A stretch of DNA of 64,000 nt, taken from assembly GCF_013376455.1 (NCBI RefSeq), contig NZ_CP045504.1, forward strand, positions 2,625,001-2,689,000. Reading direction: 5' to 3'. The DNA comes from Desulfolutivibrio sulfodismutans DSM 3696. Lineage in GTDB: Bacteria; Desulfobacterota; Desulfovibrionia; Desulfovibrionales; Desulfovibrionaceae. The position numbers and the translations under genes were made by a program. Positions 1 to 8,558 of this stretch are shown in pieces (the first letter of the stretch is position 1; the number at the start of each line of letters is the position of its first letter). The notes under the pieces were generated by a model. It ran no database searches and was not told the DNA's origin. It worked only from the letters and a program-made list of their open reading frames with translations.

Positions 1-1
1 G

Positions 2-283
2 CATGAGAACAACCGTGAAGCTGTAGGCTGGTACAACAACTATGCTGTTTACATCCCGTCCTCGTCAATCGTAGAAGCGGCAGGTAATGCTGCGAAAAAA
101 GAACACATCGCTAAAATATTAAGTGAGCAAGGTTTACTTTTTAAAAGACACAGCGCGAAGCAAGCTACGATTAATTATGTGTCGGGAATTGGTGCAGGGA
201 AGTTCTATGCTTTAGACAGGTACAAACTTCAGCTTCGGACAACTGGGCAAAACCTGAGCCAGCCCGAGGCTGACGATGATTAA
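2..283 (+). CDS. C-terminal end of a mobile-element replication-type protein (partial)
   Basis: Only the last 93 codons are in the window; the frame is open from base 2 to the TAA at 281-283. The peptide has a short alpha/beta, winged-helix-like character (a stretch near its start reads VYIPSSSIVEAAGN, followed by a lysine-rich helix and a GAGKFYAL segment). This recalls the C-termini of DUF927-type helicase/primase proteins that integrative elements and phage satellites use for replication. The resemblance is from memory of the family and is weak. Support comes from context: repeats that look like replication iterons follow directly, then an excisionase-like gene and an integrase. Codon use is AT-richer than in the chromosomal genes to the right, which fits acquired DNA. 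Confidence 0.4.
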   Translation, partial: HENNREAVGWYNNYAVYIPSSSIVEAAGNAAKKEHIAKILSEQGLLFKRHSAKQATINYVSGIGAGKFYALDRYKLQLRTTGQNLSQPEADDD

Positions 284-296
284 TTCTTCACAAATG

Positions 297-562
297 GCTT
301 TGACTACCTTGACTACCGTCCCAACGCCGGTGGCCAAGAAAAAGCCTAATTATTACTGTGAAGTGACCACCTTGACCACCTTGACCACCTCTCGCGCACG
401 AGTTTGCGAAGATTCGATCTTGGAACGGGATGACACAGGAGGGGGGGGAGGGCGCTCGCGTATCTCATATTTCAGTAGTTAAGGTAGTCAAGGTAGTCAA
501 AGCTGCATGGTTGCTGGCTTCCGGCCTGACTACCTGCGTTTGCCCGGTAGTCAAGGTGGTCA
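297..562. repeat. Cluster of TTGACYACC iteron-like repeats, both orientations
   Basis: A 9-10-bp unit, TTGACTACC or TTGACCACC, occurs as tandem copies. Two copies lie at 297-317, three at about 363-389, two in inverted orientation at 483-503, one near 527-536 and two inverted at 545-562. The 21-bp segment at 297-317 is the perfect reverse complement of 483-503. The repeats fill most of the 328-bp gap between the replication-type gene and the excisionase-like gene. A 68-codon frame (276-482) runs through them, but much of it is just the repeat translated as Thr-Thr-Leu, so I do not call it a gene. Most likely they are binding sites for the element's replication or excision protein. Confidence 0.6.
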
Positions 563-611
563 AAAAACCGGTCGGCGTATACCCGACCAATTTCCTGGCG
601 TAGCACTTTAA

Positions 612-968
612 ATGTCTGTCAGCACACCCAATTTCCTAGAGCGCGAATACGGCCGCGCCCTTACCCTCAGGGAGGTTGCTGAGTATTTTCGCGTTGACCC
701 AAGGACGGTCAAAAAGTATTCGGAAGAATTGGGTGGTGTCTTTCTTTTAGGACGCCTCACGTTCTTTGAAAACCGAGTTCGGGAGAGAATCGATGCCCTC
801 CAAAATAACCAAGCGCGGGAAAACGCGCTGGCTCGCTTGCGTCAAAAGAAACGGGCAAAGGCTCCAAAAAGTCTTCGACACGCGCACCGAAGCTCTGAAT
901 TGGGAGGCCGAGGCGCGAAGTCTAGCGGAAGCAATGCCCGAGACGACCCCTTCGGTATCCTTGCTTGA
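612..968 (+). CDS. Excisionase-like small helix-turn-helix protein
   Basis: 118 codons. Residues about 17-60 form a MerR/excisionase-type helix-turn-helix (LTLREVAEYF, then RVDPRTVKKY, then a strand resembling FLLGRLTF). Such proteins bend DNA at attachment sites and push an integrase toward excision. The rest of the protein is basic and of low complexity, and from base 793 the frame overlaps the integrase gene in another frame. The conserved part ends almost exactly where the integrase begins, so the functional protein may be only the first ~60 residues plus a tail. No good ribosome-binding site precedes the ATG. The xis-int order with overlap is usual in temperate elements. It could instead be a transcriptional regulator of the integrase. 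Confidence 0.5.
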   Translation: MSVSTPNFLEREYGRALTLREVAEYFRVDPRTVKKYSEELGGVFLLGRLTFFENRVRERIDALQNNQARENALARLRQKKRAKAPKSLRHAHRSSELGGRGAKSSGSNARDDPFGILA

Positions 969-1899
969 ATGGGCGAACAACTATCTTGCTTTTGCAAAAA
1001 CGAAGTTTAACGTGAAGACCTTCCAGGAAAAACGAGATGTATTTAAGCGTTTTTTTTCAGTTGTTTCACCGGAGATTGAAGCCGAAAGTCTGATTGCCAG
1101 AGATGCCCTCGCTTACCTCCAGTCCCAGGCTGAGGCCCGGAGCGGCCATGCCGCGAACAAGGACCGGAAAAATCTTGTTGCTGCCTGGAATTGGTCTATC
1201 AAGTTCCACGACTTCCCGCCCAACCCGTTTATGAAGGTTGAGCGTTTCGGCGAAACGCGCCATCCCCGCTATGTCCCGCCTGAGGACGACTTCTGGCGCA
1301 TATACCAAATAGCCGAAAGCCAAGACAGGGTCATGCTTTTCGCGTTTCTTCATTTGGCAGCAAGGCGCTCGGAACTTTTCCGGCTAACCTGGGCCGATGT
1401 GGACTTCGCAAACGGCCTTGTCCGACTCGGCACCCGTAAGCGCCGAGACGGAACGCTCGAATTCGACTTGATTCCGATGACGAGCGAATTGCGGGAAGAA
1501 TTACGCGACTGGAGGGAGACCCGCCCGGTCAAGGACGCTCCCCATGTGTTTGTCTGCCTTGATGCTACTGCCTTCACCCGTGAGTATTTCGGCAAACCCT
1601 TCGAGAAACGCCAGCATCTCATGAAGCGCCTTTGTGTCCGGGCCGGGGTCAAGCCGTTCGGCTTCCACGCCATCCGGCATCTGACCGCCTCGACCCTCTA
1701 CCATGCCGGGCAACCTGTGGCCGTGGTCCAGTCGATCTTGCGCCACAAGTCGCCCGCGACCACTGAACGCTACCTGCGTAGCCTGGGCCTGGAGCATACC
1801 CGGGAGGCTCTGGAATCCGTCCTGGTGAAGAAAGGTCCGGCCCGGGTGATTCCCTTCGTCAAGCAAGAAGCCCCCAAGGCGTTAACCTCGGGGGCTTGA
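793..1899 (+). CDS. Tyrosine-family site-specific integrase
   Basis: Phage-type tyrosine recombinase of 368 residues that would integrate and excise the element. Start chosen at ATG 793, where a GGGAGAG ribosome-binding site lies just upstream; an earlier in-frame ATG at 766 has none. The N-terminal ~60 residues look like the arm-binding domain (SKITKRGKTRW, repeated basic residues), followed by a core-binding SAM-like helical domain. The catalytic domain shows Arg191 (ARRSEL), the HAIR box with His292 and Arg295, His318 (LRHKS) and the Tyr327 nucleophile (TERYL), so it appears intact. It lies 71 bp from the CCA end of tRNA-Glu and points toward it, the usual arrangement for an element integrated into a tRNA 3' end. 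Confidence 0.92.
   Translation: MPSKITKRGKTRWLACVKRNGQRLQKVFDTRTEALNWEAEARSLAEAMPETTPSVSLLEWANNYLAFAKTKFNVKTFQEKRDVFKRFFSVVSPEIEAESLIARDALAYLQSQAEARSGHAANKDRKNLVAAWNWSIKFHDFPPNPFMKVERFGETRHPRYVPPEDDFWRIYQIAESQDRVMLFAFLHLAARRSELFRLTWADVDFANGLVRLGTRKRRDGTLEFDLIPMTSELREELRDWRETRPVKDAPHVFVCLDATAFTREYFGKPFEKRQHLMKRLCVRAGVKPFGFHAIRHLTASTLYHAGQPVAVVQSILRHKSPATTERYLRSLGLEHTREALESVLVKKGPARVIPFVKQEAPKALTSGA
1868..1897 (+). terminator. Hairpin overlapping the integrase stop codon
   Basis: AAGCCCCC at 1868-1875 pairs with GGGGGCTT at 1890-1897; a further AGG/CCT pairing inside gives a 12-bp stem with one mismatch and a six-base loop. The hairpin ends in the TGA of the integrase. There is no long T tract, so termination is plausible but unproven. 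Confidence 0.45.
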
Positions 1900-1944
1900 G
1901 AAGAGTACTTCCGCCCGGTACTTCCGCCGGGCCTGTCAGAGGCG

Positions 1945-1962
1945 AACAGGTTGCAACCTGTT
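1945..1962. repeat. Perfect 18-bp palindrome between integrase and tRNA-Glu
   Basis: AACAGGTTGCAACCTGTT is its own reverse complement. It sits 9 bp from the CCA end of tRNA-Glu, where an attachment-site arm or a recombinase/regulator binding site would be expected. Just before it the motif TACTTCCGCC occurs twice in tandem (about 1906-1928). Confidence 0.5.
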
Positions 1963-1970
1963 GATTTCTT

Positions 1971-2048
1971 TGGCGTCCCCAAGGGGATTTGAACCCCTGT
2001 TACCGGCGTGAAAGGCCGATGTCCTGGACCAGGCTAGACGATGGGGAC
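1971..2048 (-). tRNA. tRNA-Glu (anticodon TTC)
   Basis: Read on the minus strand this gives a full cloverleaf: acceptor stem GTCCCCA/TGGGGAC, G discriminator and encoded CCA (1971-1973), anticodon loop CTTTCAC with TTC, and T arm CAGGGGTTCAAATCCCCT. It closely resembles bacterial tRNA-Glu(UUC). It is cotranscribed behind tRNA-Gln. The 3' end faces the integrase, so the T-arm/acceptor region is the probable attachment site of the element at the left of the window. Confidence 0.95.
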
Positions 2049-2062
2049 GCGAGTTACGAGGT

Positions 2063-2136
2063 TGGCTGGGGGACTAGGATTCGAACCTAGGTTGATGGAG
2101 TCAGAGTCCATAGTCCTGCCGCTAGACGATCCCCCA
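2063..2136 (-). tRNA. tRNA-Gln (anticodon CTG)
   Basis: On the minus strand: acceptor stem TGGGGGA/TCCCCCA, G discriminator, encoded CCA (2063-2065), anticodon loop ACTCTGACT with CTG, and T arm TAGGTTCGAATCCTA. It lies 14 bp upstream of tRNA-Glu and the two probably form one transcript. Confidence 0.95.
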
Positions 2137-2155
2137 GCAAACGCGTGAACGAAGG

Positions 2156-2184
2156 CGGATACTCGGATTCGCTATGCGTGTCAA
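2156..2184 (-). promoter_or_regulatory. Sigma-70-type promoter of the tRNA-Gln/tRNA-Glu unit
   Basis: On the minus strand a perfect -35 TTGACA (2179-2184) is followed after exactly 17 bp by TATCCG (2156-2161) as -10. The tRNA-Gln 5' end is 19 bp downstream of the -10, leaving a short leader as expected for tRNA promoters. Confidence 0.65.
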
Positions 2185-2311
2185 GCGCCTGTGTGCGATT
2201 TGGGAAAAAAGCTCGAAAGAGTTCCCGTATCCCGCTCAAAGCGCCGCCCAACCGGCATGTGCCCGCTTTCGGAGCCGGGGAATACAGGCTTGTCCGCCCG
2301 CCTGTCAACCG

Positions 2312-3418
2312 TCACAACGCCGAGGCCAGGAGATCGGCCGGTATTGATGCGGCGGCTGGGGGCGTATCGTCCTGCGCCGTCCATATCTCAAAATCCGCCA
2401 GGTCCGCCGGGTGTACGGAATCCCGGGTGAGGCCCAGGTCGGCGTAGGCCGCCGCCAGTTCCCGGCCATGTCCCCACAGTTCGCCAAAGTACCGTCCGGG
2501 GACGGCCATGCCCTTGGGGCCGCGGCCGAGACGGCGCGCCTGATCGCGCACCAGCAAAAAAAGCGCCCGCCCCCGGGCCCGGCTCCCCAGGGCCGGATGC
2601 ACAGGACCGGCCAGCACGGCGGCGTCAAGCTCCGGCTGCGGCGCAAGCCCCACCCGGATGACCCGCACCCCCGCCCGCCACAGTTCCAAAAGCCCCTGCG
2701 CCACGGCCGCGATGGTCGCCTCCACGTCCCAGGGCGTGTACTCCCCGGCCCGCCACATGGCCGCCAGCCGCGTTCCGGACGCCACCACGCACGGATAGAT
2801 GCGCGCCGCCTCCGGGCCAAGCGCGGCCGCCTTGGCCACATCCCGGGCGAACATCTCCGGCGTGTGTCCGGGCAGTCCCGGCAGGAGTTGCACCCCAAGG
2901 GCCAGCCCAGCTTCGCGCACCCTCAGGCATGCCGCCTGCGCCGCCTCCGGCGCATATCCCCGGCCGCTACGGGCCAGCACCCCGGCCTCGAAGGTCTGCA
3001 CGCCAAGCTCCACCATATCCAGCCCCAGGCCGCGCAGCACGGCCAGCCGCCCGGCATGGGCGGCGTCGGGGCGCGTGGAGCAGCGCACCCGGGTCACAAG
3101 CCCCCGTTCCCGGTACGTCTGGGCCAGGGCCGTGAACCGCTCGGCATGGTCCCCGGGGAGGGCCGTGAACGTGCCGCCGTAAAACCCGAGCTCGTAGGGA
3201 CCGCGGCCTGCGGCCAGCGCCCCCCCCAGGGCCGCGTCCAGATCGCGCCGGGCCGTGTCCAAAGACGCGGGGGACGCTGGGGACGCAGACGCCGCCCCGG
3301 TCTGGAGATGCTGGGCGCAATAGACGCACCGTCCGGCGCATCCGGCGTAGGGCAGAAACACGGGCCAGATGCGGGATTTTTCCGGGGCGGGCTCAGGATG
3401 GGCGAATCTCACCCGCAT
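2312..3418 (-). CDS. Radical SAM protein, Elp3-like
   Basis: 368 residues with a radical S-adenosylmethionine CX3CX2C motif at Cys27, Cys31 and Cys34 (GCAGRCVYC), which holds a [4Fe-4S] cluster for reductive cleavage of SAM. The segment YELGFYGGTFTALP after it is typical of the Elp3/YhcC-like branch, whose members act on tRNA or other macromolecules. No acetyltransferase domain follows, so it is not full-length Elp3. The ATG at 3418 has GGAG seven bases upstream. It is a single gene, with the tRNA promoter downstream and the divergent HIT gene on the other side. Substrate unknown; the family assignment is firm, the subfamily less so. Confidence 0.8.
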   Translation of the reverse strand: MRVRFAHPEPAPEKSRIWPVFLPYAGCAGRCVYCAQHLQTGAASASPASPASLDTARRDLDAALGGALAAGRGPYELGFYGGTFTALPGDHAERFTALAQTYRERGLVTRVRCSTRPDAAHAGRLAVLRGLGLDMVELGVQTFEAGVLARSGRGYAPEAAQAACLRVREAGLALGVQLLPGLPGHTPEMFARDVAKAAALGPEAARIYPCVVASGTRLAAMWRAGEYTPWDVEATIAAVAQGLLELWRAGVRVIRVGLAPQPELDAAVLAGPVHPALGSRARGRALFLLVRDQARRLGRGPKGMAVPGRYFGELWGHGRELAAAYADLGLTRDSVHPADLADFEIWTAQDDTPPAAASIPADLLASAL

Positions 3419-3607
3419 GTCCGTCTCCGGCGGCCTGACGGGCCGGAAAATCGATTTTTTGACAAAATGTGTACGAGGCCCCTTGAAAAATAATTTTTAC
3501 TTAGCTATTGGATGGTTATGGTCGCGTCGTGACTTCAAAGCGATGTGGCCCGCCAGGCGTGCGGCCGTGCCGACAAGCGTTTTCCCTCACCGTCCATGGA
3601 AACAGGC

Positions 3608-4024
3608 ATGATCGACAAAGACTGTCTCTTTTGCAAGATCCTGCGCGGCGAGATTCCCTGCGCCAAAATTTACGAGACCGCCGCCGTCCTGGCCTTTCTG
3701 GATATCGCCCCGATCCGGCCGGGGCACGCCCTGGTCATCCCCAAGGTCCACGCCCCGTCGTTGTGGGAGCTTCCCGCCGACATCGGGGGCGACCTTGTGG
3801 CCGCGCTTCAGGTCGTGGGCCGGGCCGTGCGCGAGGCCACAGGGGCCACGGGCATCAACGTGGTCATGAATAACGGCGCCTCGGCCGGGCAACTCGTACT
3901 GCACGCCCATTTTCACGTCATCCCCCGGGTGGAGGGCGACGGGCTTTCGCCGTGGCAGGGCGCGCCATACGCCGACACTATGGCCATGACCCGGATGGCC
4001 GAGTCCATTCGCATTCGAATCTAA
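3608..4024 (+). CDS. HIT-family nucleotide hydrolase/transferase
   Basis: 138 residues from the chosen ATG at 3608 (MIDKDCLFCKI), which has GGA seven bases upstream; ATG 3596 is also possible. It starts with the Cys-X2-Cys zinc-type segment common in HINT-like proteins and carries the histidine triad HAHFHVI near residue 97, the catalytic site for hydrolysing phosphoramidate or dinucleoside polyphosphate bonds. Length fits the Hint/HinT branch (about 110-140 residues). A cytosolic housekeeping enzyme; its physiological substrate cannot be told from sequence. The IHF/HU gene follows after 78 bp in the same direction and may be cotranscribed. Confidence 0.88.
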   Translation: MIDKDCLFCKILRGEIPCAKIYETAAVLAFLDIAPIRPGHALVIPKVHAPSLWELPADIGGDLVAALQVVGRAVREATGATGINVVMNNGASAGQLVLHAHFHVIPRVEGDGLSPWQGAPYADTMAMTRMAESIRIRI

Positions 4025-4102
4025 CGCCAGCCCGGGCGGCGGCGCGGCACAATGCCCCGCCCCGGCCTCCCGGCATCGGTCCACCACGCTCCGGAGGGAA
4101 AC

Positions 4103-4396
4103 ATGAGCGGAAAGACTCTCACCAAAGCGGACATCGTCGACTACATCTACGAAAAAACCGAGCGCAACCGGGCCGAGGTGAAGGTTCTCGTGGACCACCT
4201 CCTGGACATCATGAAGCAGTCGATCAAAAAAGACGACGCGCTTTTGGTCAGCGGTTTCGGAAAATTCGAGTCCTACGACAAAAAGGCCCGCAAGGGGCGC
4301 AACCCCCAGACCAACAAGAGCATCGTCCTGCCGCCGCGCAAGGTGGTGGTCTTCCGGCTGTCCCGGAAGTTCCGGGCCGAGCTCAACCCCGAATAG
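4103..4396 (+). CDS. Integration host factor / HU-family DNA-bending protein
   Basis: 97 residues from ATG 4103, which has a strong GGAGGG site; the upstream in-frame ATG at 4052 lacks one. It has the whole HU/IHF fold: N-terminal helices (LTKADIVDYIYEKT), then VSGFGKFE, then the DNA-inserting beta arm with RNPQT where the tip proline kinks DNA. The sequence GRNPQT resembles the IHF alpha subunit more than HU. It would bend DNA at promoters, origins and recombination sites, including possibly those of the neighbouring integrase element. Alpha versus beta assignment is uncertain. Confidence 0.88.
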   Translation: MSGKTLTKADIVDYIYEKTERNRAEVKVLVDHLLDIMKQSIKKDDALLVSGFGKFESYDKKARKGRNPQTNKSIVLPPRKVVVFRLSRKFRAELNPE

Positions 4397-4566
4397 CTCG
4401 GGACCGTCCCTGCCGTTCGGCCGTCTTCCCGGGGACGCCCTCCCTGCGGCGGCCTCGGCATCGTCCCGTGGAGACTGCTGTCCGTTCCCGGCCGCGCGGG
4501 GCCGCTATACGGCGGAAGCGCCACTCTTTTTCACACAACGGCTCCGGCCTGCCCTCCGGTCCCGCC

Positions 4567-4613
4567 GGGGCGTGCGGCCGGACGCTGGCCAGACGCTGGC
4601 CGGGCCGCACCCC
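4567..4613. terminator. GC-rich hairpin between convergent ihf-like gene and rlpA
   Basis: GGGGCGTGCGGCC (4567-4579) pairs with GGCCGCACCCC (4603-4613) with a two-base bulge. The loop holds a tandem GACGCTGGCC repeat. Its place between two converging genes suggests a bidirectional terminator; no T tract is seen. Confidence 0.4.
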
Positions 4614-4663
4614 GCCGTCTGATCAGGCGGCGGCCATCCCTGAAATCCGCATCCTATTCCCCC

Positions 4664-5530
4664 CTATTCCCCGATAACGAAGGCGTCCCGGTATTCCCCG
4701 GAGAGCCGCGCCCGGGCCCGTTCGGCCTCGGCCAGGGTGGCGAAGGTTCCGGCGTGGACCCGGAAGAACCGTTCGCCGCCCACATCCTTGGAGTGGATGC
4801 GCGACTGGGCGTACCCGGCCCGTTTGATGACCGTCAAAAGCCGCTGGGCATTGCGCTCGTTCACGAAGGCCCCGATCTGGACGTAGAAGGGGCCGGGCAG
4901 ATCCTGGGCCGATGTCGCGCCGGGAATGCTCCCCACGCTCTCCAGCCGCACCCGGGTGGTGCCCTTGTTGTGCATGTCCAGGGCCTTGGCCCCGGCAAAG
5001 GACATGTCGATCACCCGGCCGGACACGAAGGGCCCCCGGTCGTTGACCCGCACGGTGACCGAACGGCCGTTTTCCAGGTTGGTCACCTTGAGGGTGGTGT
5101 GCATAGGCAGGATCTTGTGGGCGGCGGTGAGCTTGTGCATGTCGTAGATCTCGCCGCAGGAGGTGGGCTTGCCGTGGAAGTCCTTGCCGTACCAGGAGGC
5201 CACGCCTTCTTCCGTATAGCCGTCTGCCGAGGGGATGGGGTGGTAGGTCTTGCCCTTGACGGTATAGGGACGCTGGGTGGCCGGGGCCTTGCCCCAGCCG
5301 CCGGGCGGCGGCGAGGGGGACTTTGCCCCGCAGCCGACCAGGGCCACGGCCACAAGCCCCAGGACGAGCAGGGCCAGGGCGCGAGCCCGGAAGACGCCCC
5401 ACAGGCCCGGAGACAGAGCGGCCCTGGGGCTGTCGTCCCAGAGGGCGCAGCCCGGCCGCCCCTCTGCCGTGCCGGAGCCGGAGGGGCTGCGGCGCAGCGG
5501 CCGGGGAGAAAAATCACGCAATGAAGGCAT
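4664..5530 (-). CDS. rlpA: RlpA-like septal lytic transglycosylase lipoprotein with SPOR domain
   Basis: 288 residues. After a ~48-residue N-terminal stretch there is a hydrophobic segment ending in the lipobox VALVGC, so the mature protein is probably lipid-anchored. The middle part is a double-psi beta-barrel RlpA domain (GVASWYGKDFHGKPTSCGE, then RVNDRGPFV...RVIDMS), which cleaves peptidoglycan strands lacking stem peptides. The last ~75 residues are a SPOR domain (FYVQIGAFVNERNAQRL ... VHAGTF) that binds denuded septal glycan. The signal peptide begins unusually far from the only clear ATG (5530), so the true start may be internal at a non-ATG codon. It is followed downstream by a hairpin. 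Confidence 0.9.
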   Translation of the reverse strand: MPSLRDFSPRPLRRSPSGSGTAEGRPGCALWDDSPRAALSPGLWGVFRARALALLVLGLVAVALVGCGAKSPSPPPGGWGKAPATQRPYTVKGKTYHPIPSADGYTEEGVASWYGKDFHGKPTSCGEIYDMHKLTAAHKILPMHTTLKVTNLENGRSVTVRVNDRGPFVSGRVIDMSFAGAKALDMHNKGTTRVRLESVGSIPGATSAQDLPGPFYVQIGAFVNERNAQRLLTVIKRAGYAQSRIHSKDVGGERFFRVHAGTFATLAEAERARARLSGEYRDAFVIGE

Positions 5531-5696
5531 AGGATCACGCAGGGCTTGGGGTAGGGCCGGTCCTCGACCCCGCCTTTGCGCCCAAGCCTACGGCATCCCT
5601 GGCGGAAAGAAAAGGGCGCGAAAAATCCGACCGGGCCGATACCCGGGCCGTGACTCCCCCCGAGGGGCAGGCGAAGCGAAAGCGCGTCCCGGCGGG

Positions 5697-6068
5697 TTAC
5701 GCCCGGGGCAAGACCTTGCGGACCTCGCCCAGGATGTCCTCGCGGGAAAACGGTTTGGTCAGGGCCCCGCTCACCCCGTAGCTTCTGGCCCAATTGAGGG
5801 TCTCGTAGGCGGTGAAGGTGCTGCCGGTGGTGAAGGCGATCACCGGCAGTCCGGGGTGGGATTCCCGGAGGATGCGGATGACCTCCAGGCCTTCGACGCC
5901 GGGCATGAAGATGTCGGTTAAAAGCAGATCCACGCGGCGTTCGTTCACGGCGCGCAGGGCCTCGGCCCCGTCGGAGGCCTCCACGACGTCGTGACCTTCT
6001 CCGGAGACGATGGCCCGGAGGGTGTGGCGGGACGTGATGTCGTCGTCGGCGATGCAGATGGTGGCCAT
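5697..6068 (-). CDS. Single-domain response regulator (receiver)
   Basis: 123 residues, just one CheY-like receiver: acidic pocket IADDD at residues 6-10, phosphoacceptor Asp52 (LLTDIFMP), a Thr/Ser near residue 80 and Lys near residue 105 (LTKPF). The start is ATG 6068 with AGGGGAG upstream. There is no output domain, so it must act by protein interaction or as a phosphate relay. It lies 152 bp downstream of the receiver-GGDEF-EAL gene on the same strand, which suggests a shared signalling role in c-di-GMP control. Confidence 0.88.
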   Translation of the reverse strand: MATICIADDDITSRHTLRAIVSGEGHDVVEASDGAEALRAVNERRVDLLLTDIFMPGVEGLEVIRILRESHPGLPVIAFTTGSTFTAYETLNWARSYGVSGALTKPFSREDILGEVRKVLPRA

Positions 6069-6220
6069 GATGCTCCCCTTGATGCTGTGGCGCGCATACC
6101 CATGTTTTCCGTTTCGCCATGTCGGCCCGGGCGACGGTTCGCTTCCGGAGCCAATGCCGACATACACGCCCATAATGACGAAACGGCGACGCCTCGCGGC
6201 GTCGGCGACAGGTCGTCGTC

Positions 6221-8362
6221 TCAGGTCGCCGGGGAGCGCAGGAAGGCCGAGGCCTTGTCGTGGGGCAGGGGGCGCGAGAACAGGAATCCTTGGCCGAAAT
6301 CGCAGCCGAATTCCTTGAGCAAGGCCTCCTGGCGAGGGGTTTCGATGCCCTCGGCCACCACTTCCAGCCCCAGGCTGTGGGCCAGGTTGACCACGGTCTT
6401 GACGATGACCCTGTTGCCGTGGTCGTCCATGTCGCTCACAAATCCCCGGTCGACCTTGAGACAGTCGATGGGGAAGCGTTGCAGGTAGGACAGGGAGGAA
6501 TATCCGGTGCCGAAGTCGTCGATGCCGATGGTGATGCCCATTTCCCGCAGGCCCCGCAGCTTGGCCAGGGCGGACTCCGGGTTGTCCATGAGCACGCTTT
6601 CGGTGATCTCCAGGCGCAGGCGCCTGGGGTCGGCCCCGGTGTCGCGCAGGGACTTGACCGTCTGTTTGACCAGGTCGGGTTGCGAAAACTGTTTGCCGGA
6701 CAAATTGACGGATATGGAGAATTTCGTGCTGGCGGCCATATCCATGCTCCACCGGCCAAGGGCCGCGCAGGCCTCGGCCATGACCAGGTTGCCAAGCGGA
6801 ATGATAAGCCCGGTCTCTTCGGCGATGTGGATGAATTCGCCGGGGAGATCAAGCCCCCCGTCCGGCCGCTGGCGGCGCACCAAGGCCTCGAAGCCGACCA
6901 GGGATCTGTCGGACAGGGAATAAATGGGCTGATAATACAGGATGAACTGCTTTTCCTCCAGACTGCGGCGCAGTCCCGTCTCCACGCCCATGTCGTGTTC
7001 GGCCACCTCGCGCATGACCCAGTCGAAGACCTTGATGCGGCCCACGCCGCTACGCCGGGCGTGGTTCATGGCGATGGTGGCGTTTTGCAAGAGCTCCTCG
7101 GGGCGTTCGTAGTCCGCTGGTCCCAGAACGATGCCCATGCCTGCGGAAAGATAGAGTTTCTGTCCGTCGATGGTCATGGCCTCGGTCAGGCTGTCGCGGA
7201 TCTTGCGGGCCACCCGCAGGGCGTCGCCCGGGGAGGCGATTTCCTCCAGCAGGATGGCGAATTCGTCGCCGCCCACCCGGGCCACGGTGTCCAGGCGGCG
7301 CACATGGCGTCTGAGCAGGGCCGCCACCCGGCACAGCACCTTGTCCCCGGCCAGATGCCCCAGGCTGTCGTTGATGAGCTTGAAACGGTCCAGATCCAGG
7401 AAGATCAAGGCATAGACGTAGTTGAGGCGGCGTTTGGCCCGTTCGATGGCCCGGTGCAGCCGGTCCAGGCACAGGGATCGGTTGGGCAGGTCGGTCAGGG
7501 GATCGTGAAAGGTGCGGTGCCGCAAAAGCTGTTCGCCCCGGCGCAGGTCCGTGACGTCCTCGATGATGGCCGCCACCTGCCCGGGGCCCGGGCTGTAGGC
7601 CTCGACCAGGAAATATTGATTGAGGTCGGCCAGGTAGTTTTCGAACCGGGTGGAGACGCGGGTGGCGGCCACCTGTCCCAGGGTCTCGATCCAAAACGGC
7701 TCCACCCCGGGAAAGACCTCCCGGATGCGCCGTCCTTCCACCTCGCCCCGGGGCAGGCCCGTGACCCGCTCGAAGGCCGGATTGACCTCCAGGAGGCGCA
7801 GATCCTCCACCTCGCCCGTGCCGTCGCAGATGGCCTCGAACAGGACGAAGGCGTTGAGCATGCGCTCGAACAGCCTGCGGAAGCGATCCTCGCTGCGCTT
7901 GAGGTCGATCTCCGTGGCGTGCTTGTACAGGGCCACTTCAATAGCGCTTTGCAGCCACCGCTCGTCCACGGGTTTGATGACGTAGCCGTAGGGAGCGGTC
8001 TTGGCCGCCCGGCGCAGGGTCAGCTGGTCGTCATGGGAGGTGATGTACACCACCGGGATGTCGTGCAGTTCGCGGATGCGCCGGGCGGCCTCGATGCCGT
8101 CCATGCCGCTGTCGAGGAAGATGTCCATGAGCACCAAAGACGGCGGAGTCTCCCGGCAGATGTCCAGGGCCGCCTCGCCCGAGGTGGCCAGACCGGCCAC
8201 GGCGTAGCCGAGCTTTTTCAGACGGGCGCTGATGTCCAGGGCCACGATGCGTTCGTCCTCGACCACCAGGATGCGCTGGGGCGGGGTTGCGGCGGACGCG
8301 TCACGCGGCGGGGCAAGGGGGGATGGGGCCATGTCGGTCGTGCCGAGGGCCTGTCTGTTCAC
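6221..8362 (-). CDS. Receiver-PAS-GGDEF-EAL c-di-GMP turnover protein
   Basis: 713 residues from GTG 8362, which has GGAG ten bases upstream; a TTG 30 bp earlier and an ATG at 8332 are alternatives. Order: receiver (about 28-150, LMDIFLD phosphosite), PAS (about 165-285), GGDEF diguanylate cyclase (about 290-450) and EAL phosphodiesterase (about 465-705). The GGDEF motif is intact and has an RRLD inhibitory I-site five residues before it. The EAL domain has GFEALVR, ITESVLM and [10 protein letters not shown], so it also looks active. Both activities may exist, or one may serve as a regulatory domain. Cytosolic, with no membrane segment. A partner histidine kinase is not adjacent. Confidence 0.92.
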   Translation of the reverse strand: MNRQALGTTDMAPSPLAPPRDASAATPPQRILVVEDERIVALDISARLKKLGYAVAGLATSGEAALDICRETPPSLVLMDIFLDSGMDGIEAARRIRELHDIPVVYITSHDDQLTLRRAAKTAPYGYVIKPVDERWLQSAIEVALYKHATEIDLKRSEDRFRRLFERMLNAFVLFEAICDGTGEVEDLRLLEVNPAFERVTGLPRGEVEGRRIREVFPGVEPFWIETLGQVAATRVSTRFENYLADLNQYFLVEAYSPGPGQVAAIIEDVTDLRRGEQLLRHRTFHDPLTDLPNRSLCLDRLHRAIERAKRRLNYVYALIFLDLDRFKLINDSLGHLAGDKVLCRVAALLRRHVRRLDTVARVGGDEFAILLEEIASPGDALRVARKIRDSLTEAMTIDGQKLYLSAGMGIVLGPADYERPEELLQNATIAMNHARRSGVGRIKVFDWVMREVAEHDMGVETGLRRSLEEKQFILYYQPIYSLSDRSLVGFEALVRRQRPDGGLDLPGEFIHIAEETGLIIPLGNLVMAEACAALGRWSMDMAASTKFSISVNLSGKQFSQPDLVKQTVKSLRDTGADPRRLRLEITESVLMDNPESALAKLRGLREMGITIGIDDFGTGYSSLSYLQRFPIDCLKVDRGFVSDMDDHGNRVIVKTVVNLAHSLGLEVVAEGIETPRQEALLKEFGCDFGQGFLFSRPLPHDKASAFLRSPAT

Positions 8363-8558
8363 GAATGTGTACTCCAGTGGCTCTGTCGCCAACCGCCGCG
8401 CCCTCTGCCTGGGTGCGGAACATACGGTTTCGCGACGGGTCCGTCCGCCTGGTCCGGTTCCGGGCGGTCGCCGCCACGGATCGTATCCAATGCCGTAAAA
8501 TTATCACCTTTCGGATGCCGTGCGGTCAAGCCGGTTTTTCCCCCAGACCCGGCAGGGG

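Noticed and set aside
276-482. 68-codon frame through the repeat block
   Set aside because: Its product is mostly the translated repeat (Thr-Thr-Leu); no ribosome-binding site. Kept as part of the repeat feature.
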